Position numbers and translations under genes: made by a program. This document shows, piece by piece, positions 58,034 to 64,000 of a stretch of 64,000 nt of DNA; the first letter of the stretch is position 1, and each line of letters begins with the position of its first letter. The stretch is taken from assembly GCA_964533495.1 (NCBI GenBank), contig CAZHJU010000014.1:5317-69316 (forward strand), written 5' to 3'. The notes below the pieces were generated by a model, which did not search any database, was not told the DNA's origin, and saw only the letters and a program-made list of their open reading frames with translations. The stretch comes from Ga0077527 sp964533495 (lineage in GTDB: Bacteria > Pseudomonadota > Gammaproteobacteria > Burkholderiales > SG8-41).

Positions 58034-59044
58034 ATGAAACGAATCGTCATCTGCTCCGACGGCACTTGGCAATCGCCGGAGTCCGAAAATCCCACCCACC
58101 TGATGCGCCTCGCGCGCGGCATCGCGCCGGCCGGGGCCGGCGGCGCCCGCCAGGTCGTGTACTACGACTGGGGCGTGGGCACCGAGGGCGATTCGATCAG
58201 CGGCGGCGCCACCGGCGCGGGGCTCGACAAGAACATCATGGATTGTTACCGCTTCATCGTGCACAACTACGCGCCCGGCGATGCCCTGTTCTTTTTCGGA
58301 TTCAGCCGCGGCGCCTACACGGTGCGCTCGCTGGCCGGGTTCATCCGCAACTGCGGCATCCTGAAACGCGCGCACGCGGAAAAAATTCCCGGGGCCTACG
58401 AGCTGTACCGCGAGCGCAGCGCGAACTCGGTGCCGGATGCGCCGAAATCGAAGCAGTTCCGCAGGGATCATGCGGTCGCCGACATCTCGCCGATCGAGTT
58501 CATCGGCGTGTGGGACACCGTGGGCGCGCTGGGCATTCCCGCGCCCTTCCTCGGCACGCTGAACACCGGCCGCTATCTTTTTCACGACACGCAGCCCAGC
58601 AAGATCATCCGGCACGCCCGCCACGCGGTCGCGATCGACGAGCGCCGAGAGGATTTCCTGCCGTCCCTGTGGGAGGCCAAGGAGGGCATCGACCTGCGGC
58701 AGGTCTGGTTCGCCGGCGTGCACACCGACATCGGCGGCGGCTACGAGGACCATGCGCTGGGCGATTTCGCCGGACAGTGGATGACGCGCGAGGCCTCCGG
58801 CTTCGGGCTCGCCTTCGAGCGCCATTTCCTGGCCAGCCTCAAGCCCGACCACCGGGCGGCGATGCACAACGAATACAAGGGTATGTACAAGATCCTCGGC
58901 CGCTCGAAGTACCGCACGGTCGAGCCGCTACTCCACCGCAGCGTGAAAAAGCGTTTCGACGACGCAGCGGTCGCCTACAACAGCCCCGCGCTGAAGCAGT
59001 TGCTGCAGGGCAGAAGCTGGGACGACATCGAACTCGTCGACTGA
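58034..59044 (+). CDS. DUF2235 alpha/beta hydrolase
   Basis: A 336-residue protein beginning KRIVICSDGTWQSPE. The nucleophile elbow is FFGFSRGAYTVRSLAGFIRNCG (Ser91), the acid probably in IGVWDTVGALG and the His in VWFAGVHTDIGGGYEDH. This is the DUF2235 family, some members of which are type VI secretion phospholipase effectors (Tle1). Here there are no secretion genes nearby and no signal peptide, so a metabolic hydrolase is more likely. A metallo-hydrolase gene follows after 24 nt. Confidence 0.9.
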   Translation: MKRIVICSDGTWQSPESENPTHLMRLARGIAPAGAGGARQVVYYDWGVGTEGDSISGGATGAGLDKNIMDCYRFIVHNYAPGDALFFFGFSRGAYTVRSLAGFIRNCGILKRAHAEKIPGAYELYRERSANSVPDAPKSKQFRRDHAVADISPIEFIGVWDTVGALGIPAPFLGTLNTGRYLFHDTQPSKIIRHARHAVAIDERREDFLPSLWEAKEGIDLRQVWFAGVHTDIGGGYEDHALGDFAGQWMTREASGFGLAFERHFLASLKPDHRAAMHNEYKGMYKILGRSKYRTVEPLLHRSVKKRFDDAAVAYNSPALKQLLQGRSWDDIELVD

Positions 59045-59068
59045 CCATTCAACCGGAGGAGCAAAATC

Positions 59069-60058
59069 GTGACCGCCACAAGCCCGTTTACCGCCCCCGT
59101 CGTCGACGCCCTCACCGTCCGTGTGCTCGTCGATTCCCGCTACGAGCGCTTCCTGCCGCGCATGACGCATCCGCACGTGCAGGTCGAGCACGTCGGGCGC
59201 ATCTACGGCCGGCCCGAGAGCACCTTCGCCTGCGAGTGGGGCCTGTCGCTGCACCTCGTTTCGGAGAAGGACGGCGCGAAGGCGCAGTACGTGCTCGATT
59301 TCGGCTACACGCCGGAGATCATCAACCGCAATTTCGAACTGCTGGGCATCGAACCCGGCAAGATCAACGGCCTGATCCTGTCCCACGGCCACCTCGACCA
59401 TTTCGGCGGGCTGCAGGGCTTCGTGAAGCAGCACCGCGGGCAGATGCGCGACGACATCGCGCTCTACGTCGGCGGCGAGACGGTGTTCCGCACCAAGTGG
59501 ATCAAGGAAGGCGGCGACCCGATGGCCTGGTGCACGCTCGATCGCGCGGCGCTGGAAGCGCAGAAGGTGATGCCGGTGTGCTGCCCGAAACCGCAGGCGC
59601 TGGACGGCGCCTTCACGTCGGGCTACATCGAGCGCGATTCCTTCGAGACCGTCACCGGCGGCTCGCTGGTGGTCGACGACCATTTCACCGAGGCCGAGCG
59701 CGCCGGCAATCTGGTCAAGGACACCCATCCCGACGAGCACGCCACCTGCTACATCGTCAAAGGCAAGGGCCTGGTGGTGATTTCCTCCTGCGGCCACACC
59801 GGCATCATCAACACGGTGAGGAGCGCGATGAAGGCCGCCAACGTCGACAAGGTGCACGCGGTGATGGGCGGCTTCCACCTCGGCCCGTCGCACACGGACT
59901 ACCTGCAGCACACGCTGAAGGAACTGCAGGCCATCAACCCCGACGTGATCGTGCCGATGCACTGCACCGGCGAACGCTTCATCGACATGCTGCGCCAGCA
60001 GATGCCCGATCGGGTGGTCTACTCCAACGTCGGCAGCCGCTATACCTTCGGCGGCTGA
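59069..60058 (+). CDS. Metallo-beta-lactamase-fold hydrolase
   Basis: A 329-residue cytoplasmic protein with the metal motif SHGHLDHFGG (His106, His108, Asp110, His111), a second His in SSCGHTGIINTV and a C-terminal metal His in VPMHCTGERF. It resembles archaeal/bacterial proteins related to the ribofuranosylaminobenzene phosphate synthase-like group. It starts with GGAGGAG 24 nt after the DUF2235 gene and is probably co-transcribed. Substrate unknown. Confidence 0.9.
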   Translation: MTATSPFTAPVVDALTVRVLVDSRYERFLPRMTHPHVQVEHVGRIYGRPESTFACEWGLSLHLVSEKDGAKAQYVLDFGYTPEIINRNFELLGIEPGKINGLILSHGHLDHFGGLQGFVKQHRGQMRDDIALYVGGETVFRTKWIKEGGDPMAWCTLDRAALEAQKVMPVCCPKPQALDGAFTSGYIERDSFETVTGGSLVVDDHFTEAERAGNLVKDTHPDEHATCYIVKGKGLVVISSCGHTGIINTVRSAMKAANVDKVHAVMGGFHLGPSHTDYLQHTLKELQAINPDVIVPMHCTGERFIDMLRQQMPDRVVYSNVGSRYTFGG

Positions 60059-60195
60059 ACGGGCCGCGGGGTCGCCTGCCGCGGCGAATTAAAGCGAATC
60101 CGGGCGGTCAGACGCAGTATATTGCGCGGTCCGCGCGCGCCCGGCTCCGCCCTGCAAACGGCCATCCGGGAAATCCGCCGCGGCAACCATGATCG

Positions 60196-61020
60196 ATGAA
60201 CGACCGGGACGACTTCTTCCGCAGCAAAAACGACGGCGCGGTGCCGCGGCTGTCGGCGGCGCTCGCGCTGTCGGTGCTGGTTCACGCCGCCGCGCTGTGG
60301 GTCGCGCCGCAGAAACCGGTGCTGACCGCCGAACCACTCGATGATTCCAGCCGCGCGCCGCTGAGCCTGCGGCTGCTTCCCCCCGCGCCGCTGCCGGGCC
60401 CCGCCGTGATTCCGTCGCCACCACCGGCGCCACGGCCGAAGGCTGCGTTGCCGCCGCGGCCGACACCCCCGGCCGCCGTCAAACCGGCGCCCGTCCCGCA
60501 GGCGCCCGCGCCGGTCGCGCCGCCGGCCTCCCCGCCTCCCGCGATGACGGGCGACCTGGCCTCATACATCGAGGCACGGCGGCGCAGCCAGGCCAGCGTC
60601 CCGCCCGCGCCGCCGGCGGAAAACACGGACGACCGCGCCCGGCGCGTCATCGAGGGCAACCTCGGCTCGACGCGGAGCCAGGCCTTCGGTTACGACCCGG
60701 AAAAAAGCGGCGGCATGTTCAACATCGAGCAACTGGGCAGCGACTACGCCGAGTTCACGTACCACGGCTGGCGCAGCGACATCGGCCGCAACACCAAGCA
60801 GCTGATCGCCGTGCACAGGGGCAACAATCCCGACATCCGGATCGTCGTGGTGCGCCGGATGATCGCCATCATCCGCGACAACACGCAGGAGGATTTTCTG
60901 TGGGTGTCGAAGCGGCTGGGCCGCAGCGTGATGCTGTCGGCACGCCCCCGGGACAACGCGGGGCTGGAGGAATTCCTGATGAACGATTTTTTCCACCAGA
61001 CCGCGCCGGCGCAGCGCTGA
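60196..61020 (+). CDS. TonB-like N-terminus with unknown C-terminal domain
   Basis: A 274-residue protein. Residues 18-38 form a membrane anchor, LSAALALSVLVHAAALWVAP, with the Ser-x3-His motif of TonB-type transducers. A Pro/Ala-rich spacer spans about 60-115. The C-terminal domain (about 125-274; ARRVIEGNLGSTRSQAFGYD, FLWVSKRLGRSVMLSARP) does not look like the TonB C-terminal fold and lacks its YP motif. It may be a periplasm-spanning protein coupled to an ExbBD-like motor. No such genes are adjacent. Confidence 0.7.
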   Translation: MNDRDDFFRSKNDGAVPRLSAALALSVLVHAAALWVAPQKPVLTAEPLDDSSRAPLSLRLLPPAPLPGPAVIPSPPPAPRPKAALPPRPTPPAAVKPAPVPQAPAPVAPPASPPPAMTGDLASYIEARRRSQASVPPAPPAENTDDRARRVIEGNLGSTRSQAFGYDPEKSGGMFNIEQLGSDYAEFTYHGWRSDIGRNTKQLIAVHRGNNPDIRIVVVRRMIAIIRDNTQEDFLWVSKRLGRSVMLSARPRDNAGLEEFLMNDFFHQTAPAQR

Positions 61021-61065
61021 TCGGACGGCGCCCGCGGGCGCCTTTTCCGCGCGGAAAACGCCACC

Positions 61066-62394
61066 TCAGGACACGAGGAAGTCCTTGAACATCACGTCCA
61101 CCCAGTGCAGGTCCTCCTGCCACAGTTCGGGCCGGCGCACGTTGTCGTCGATCTGCTTCTGCCACAGCAGGCCATCCTCGCCGATGCCGTAGTCGAACTG
61201 CACCGAGATCGCCTCGCGCGGGCTGTTGTTGACCAGCATGTAGCAGAGGTTGTCGATCATCACGTGCTTCGGCGGCTGCCCTTTCGCCTGCAGCGCGATG
61301 TACTGCGCCACCGCGCCGCCCTGCTTGTTGGCGACGTGGCCGCTCTTCGGATAGTGGCCGAAGTGCTTCGACACCGCGCCGACCGAATCGCCGATGACGA
61401 AAACCTGCGGATCGTCCTTGGTGTTGTAGAACAGCGGATCGACGCCGGCCCAGCCGGTCGGCTTGCCGTCGGGCGTCTTGCCGATCAGGCCGGCCTTCCA
61501 CACGAGGTCGCCCGCCTGGTGCGGCGACATCAGCAGCGCGTCGTCGAATTTGAAGTCGCCAGCCGCCGTCTTGACGACCTTGTTGAAGGGATCGACCTCC
61601 TTCACCGGCGCCTTCGGCACGTGGGTGATGATGTCCGCGTACAGTTCCTTGAAGGCGAGGTTGTAGCCGGCCGTGATCGGCGCGACCATCGGTTTCGGGT
61701 CGAGGATGACGATCTTCGCGGGAATTTTATTGGCCTTGAAATGCCAGGCCATCAGGCAGGCGCGCTCGTACGGCGACGGCGGACAGCGGTGCGGCGGCGG
61801 CGGCAGCGTCATCACGAAGGTGCCGCCCTTGAAGTCGCGGATCTTCTGCTTGACCGCCGCGTGCTCGGCGCTGGGGATGTAGGCCGTCGGGTAGGTGTCG
61901 CGGGTATAGTCGGCCGCCTTGCGGTCGTTGCCGAACCAGGGCTCGAAGGCGTAGCGGATGCCGGCCGAGATCACCAGCCAGTCGTAGTCGAGATAGCCCT
62001 GCGCGGTGTGCACGCGGCGCGCGGCGCGGTCGATGTCGGTGATCTCGGTCTGCACGAAGGTGTAGCCGTAGTGCTGCGCCGGCGCGAGATAGGAGTGGAC
62101 CAGGAACTGCGTGTCGACGACGTCGATCAGCCACTTGTTGCTGAGCGGGCAGGACCAGAACACGGGATTGCGCTCGAGCAGCACCACCTCGAGGTCGGGC
62201 GCGTGCTTGCGCAGGTGCCGGGCGGCGCTGAGACCGCCCCAGCCGCCGCCGGCGATGACGACGCGGCGCTTGCCGGACTTCGGCATCAATGCCGAGGCGG
62301 GGCGGGACAGCAGCGGTTGGGCGGACAGCGGCGCGGCGGCCGCCAGTGCGGCGGCGGCACCGGCCTTGAGGATCCTGCGACGTGTGGTTTTCAT
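61066..62394 (-). CDS. FccB-like FAD-dependent sulfide dehydrogenase flavoprotein
   Basis: A 442-residue Tat-exported flavoprotein (TTRRRILKAGAAAAL signal). FAD-binding VIAGGGWGGLSAARHLRKH follows. The FccB signatures PPPPHRCPPSPYERACLMAW and NLCYMLVNNSP hold the two redox cysteines expected of flavocytochrome c sulfide dehydrogenase. VFVIGDSVGAVSKHFGHYPKSGHVA is the second FAD contact. No partner cytochrome (FccA) lies next to it. It might oxidise sulfide or another sulfur donor. The start was set by the Tat signal. Confidence 0.87.
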   Translation of the reverse strand: MKTTRRRILKAGAAAALAAAAPLSAQPLLSRPASALMPKSGKRRVVIAGGGWGGLSAARHLRKHAPDLEVVLLERNPVFWSCPLSNKWLIDVVDTQFLVHSYLAPAQHYGYTFVQTEITDIDRAARRVHTAQGYLDYDWLVISAGIRYAFEPWFGNDRKAADYTRDTYPTAYIPSAEHAAVKQKIRDFKGGTFVMTLPPPPHRCPPSPYERACLMAWHFKANKIPAKIVILDPKPMVAPITAGYNLAFKELYADIITHVPKAPVKEVDPFNKVVKTAAGDFKFDDALLMSPHQAGDLVWKAGLIGKTPDGKPTGWAGVDPLFYNTKDDPQVFVIGDSVGAVSKHFGHYPKSGHVANKQGGAVAQYIALQAKGQPPKHVMIDNLCYMLVNNSPREAISVQFDYGIGEDGLLWQKQIDDNVRRPELWQEDLHWVDVMFKDFLVS

Positions 62395-62666
62395 GGTTTC
62401 TCCCGGGTGGGCCGCGGAAGACGCCGCATCCGGGACGACCGCGGGCCGCGCCGGATGCAGCGCGCGCGGCGGGTTCGTCGATTTGGGTTTATGCGGGGTG
62501 CTGCGTTTTTGCGCTCGCTGCAGTCGACCGGGCGGCACGCGCCTGGCGGTCAGCGGAGGGACGGGGGATGCTCGTTTTGCGGATGCATGGCGGTGCCGAC
62601 GGTAACACGGCAGCCGCGGCCGTGAACAGATCAAGGTTCAACATGTGTGCACCGTCATGCCGGCGC

Positions 62667-63314
62667 TCATCCCGCCTTCTTCTCCGCGGCCGCGCGCGGC
62701 GCCGGCCGGAAGCGGCGATGCCACAGCCGCCACAGCAGCAGCGCGGCGACGATGGCGATGTAGACGGACGGTTCCGAGAAATTGTTCTTGGCTGCACGCA
62801 TCCACCAGAAATGCAGCAGCCCGGCGGCGGCCACCGCGTAGACCAGCCGGTGCAGCCGTTGCCAGCGCGCCGCGCCAAGGGCACGGATCGCGCGGTTGAA
62901 CGAGGTCGCGGCGAGCGGCAGCATCAGCAGCAGCGCGGTGAAGCCGGCGAGGATGAACGGCCGCTTGACGATGTCGCGCCCGATGTCGCCGGGATCGAAG
63001 GCCATGTCGAAGCCGGCGTAGCAGAGCATGTGCAGCACACCGTAGAAAAACGCAAACAGCCCCAGCATGCGGCGGAAGCGCAGCAGTTGATTCTGCCCGG
63101 TGAGCTGGCGCAGCGGCGTCACGGCCAGCGCGATGCACAGAAAACGCAGCGTCCAGTCACCGGTGCCGCGGATCAGGGCTTCCGCAGGGTTCGGCCCCAG
63201 CGCGTCGGCGAAGGCCCCCCAGACGAAATGCGCGAAGGGCGCGAGCGCCACGGCGAACACCAGCGGTTTCGCCAGCGGATGCTGCAGCAGGCGCGCGGCT
63301 GCGGAACCGGCCAC
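62667..63314 (-). CDS. msrQ: MsrQ, haem-binding membrane subunit of methionine sulfoxide reductase
   Basis: A 215-residue protein with about six helices of the ferric-reductase-like fold. The haem-ligand histidines are in FYGVLHMLCYAGFD, WQRLHRLVYAV and GLLHFWWM. It passes quinol electrons to periplasmic MsrP to repair oxidised methionines. It directly follows msrP on the minus strand. Confidence 0.93.
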   Translation of the reverse strand: MAGSAAARLLQHPLAKPLVFAVALAPFAHFVWGAFADALGPNPAEALIRGTGDWTLRFLCIALAVTPLRQLTGQNQLLRFRRMLGLFAFFYGVLHMLCYAGFDMAFDPGDIGRDIVKRPFILAGFTALLLMLPLAATSFNRAIRALGAARWQRLHRLVYAVAAAGLLHFWWMRAAKNNFSEPSVYIAIVAALLLWRLWHRRFRPAPRAAAEKKAG

Positions 63315-63324
63315 CGGCTGCGTT

Positions 63325-64000
63325 CTAGTAAAACTTCTTCAGGTCCATGCCGGCGTAGAGCTGGCCGACCTGCGCCTCGTAGCCGTTGAACATCAGCGTG
63401 GGGCGTTTGGGCGTGAACAGCCCGTCTTCCCCGATGCGACGTTCGCTGGCTTGGCTCCAGCGCGGGTGGTCCACCTTCGGATTCACGTTGGAATAGAACC
63501 CGTACTCATGCGCTGCCGCAAGGTTCCAGGACGTTTTGGGCTGCTTTTCGGTGAAACGAATCTTGACGATGGACTTGCCGCTCTTGAAACCGTACTTCCA
63601 AGGCACGGCCAACCGCACCGGCGCGCCGTTTTGAGGGGGCAGCACCTCGCCGTACACGCCGAATGCCAACAGCGTGAGCGGGTGCATCGCTTCGTCCAGC
63701 CGCAGCCCTTCGACGTAGGGCCACTCCAGCACGCGCGAGCGCAGGCCAGGCATCTGCTTGGCATCGGCCAGTGACAAGAACTCCACGTATTTCGCATTGC
63801 CCGTCGGTTCTGCGCGTTTGATGAGTTCGGACAAGGAGTACCCCACCCACGGGATCACCATCGACCAACCTTCGACACAACGCAGCCGGTAAATGCGTTC
63901 CTCCATCGGACTGAGCTTGAGCAGCTCGTCGATGTCGTAGACCTTCGGCTTCTTGACGTCCCCTTCGACCGCCACGGTCCAGGGGCGGGTTTTGAGTGAG
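63325..64000 (-). CDS. msrP: MsrP, molybdopterin catalytic subunit of methionine sulfoxide reductase (5' end outside window)
   Basis: The C-terminal two thirds of MsrP are seen; the start and Tat signal lie beyond base 64000. LKTRPWTVAVEGDV enters from the edge, and YRLRCVEGWSMVIPWVGYSL carries the Mo-ligand Cys. WKYGFKSGKSIVKIRF and the terminal MDLKKFY are family-typical. The periplasmic enzyme reduces protein methionine sulfoxide using electrons from MsrQ. It is separated from msrQ by 10 nt. Confidence 0.95.
   Translation of the reverse strand, partial: SLKTRPWTVAVEGDVKKPKVYDIDELLKLSPMEERIYRLRCVEGWSMVIPWVGYSLSELIKRAEPTGNAKYVEFLSLADAKQMPGLRSRVLEWPYVEGLRLDEAMHPLTLLAFGVYGEVLPPQNGAPVRLAVPWKYGFKSGKSIVKIRFTEKQPKTSWNLAAAHEYGFYSNVNPKVDHPRWSQASERRIGEDGLFTPKRPTLMFNGYEAQVGQLYAGMDLKKFY

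Noticed and set aside
58034..59044. DUF2235 protein as a type VI secretion effector
   Set aside because: No vgrG, PAAR, immunity or secretion genes are nearby, and the protein lacks extra domains of Tle effectors.

Overview
The window is about 67% GC (my estimate) and reads like the chromosome of a betaproteobacterium of the Burkholderiales/Rhodocyclales type. The reasons are dense, mostly Sec- or Tat-exported metabolic genes, TAGAAT-like -10 boxes, six orphan Bug-family solute-binding proteins, family III CoA-transferases and a clade I nosZ cluster with FNR-like and NsrR-like sites. No phage, transposase, rRNA, tRNA or CRISPR array was recognised.

Layout. 1-6.3 kb: housekeeping genes (tsaD end, plsY, folB, xerD, ogt) and a TAXI-type TRAP transporter. 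6.3-18 kb: small-molecule catabolism (aldo/keto reductase, pirin, enoyl-CoA hydratase, hydroxyacid dehydrogenase, ThDP enzyme, hydrolase) with three orphan Bug proteins. Inside this block, at 12.43-13.56 kb, lie two adjacent genes with an in-frame TGA exactly at the catalytic cysteine. One is an exported TlpA/thioredoxin-like protein (U-S-S-C), the other an exported peroxiredoxin-like protein (T-D-T-U). I read them as a selenoprotein operon, and they are the most notable content. 18-27.6 kb: an EmrAB-like efflux pair, a Bug/HD-GYP/hybrid-kinase operon and a Tat-exported dienelactone-hydrolase-like protein. 27.7-37.4 kb: an acyl-CoA catabolic cluster (CoA-transferases, MaoC-like hydratase, LysR), a Bug-cupin pair and a second aldo/keto reductase.

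37.4-47.9 kb is a complete nitrous oxide respiration cluster: nosX-type apbE and a lipoprotein cytochrome c on the minus strand, divergent from nosZ-nosR-nosD-nosF-nosY-nosL, with nsrR at the end. A 23-bp palindrome matching the NsrR operator and an FNR-type box lie between the two arms. This suggests N2O reduction induced by low oxygen and controlled by NO.

47.9-64 kb: GST, small membrane proteins, an argininosuccinate-lyase-like enzyme, an AT-rich island with a BglII-like restriction endonuclease and an MT-A70 methyltransferase, an aminotransferase, a sixth Bug protein, a PAS-HD-GYP protein, DUF2235 and metallo-beta-lactamase-fold proteins, a TonB-like protein of unknown role, an FccB-like flavoprotein and msrQ/msrP (msrP runs off the end). 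A short AT-rich motif family resembling IHF sites recurs through the window, once inside the ogt coding sequence.
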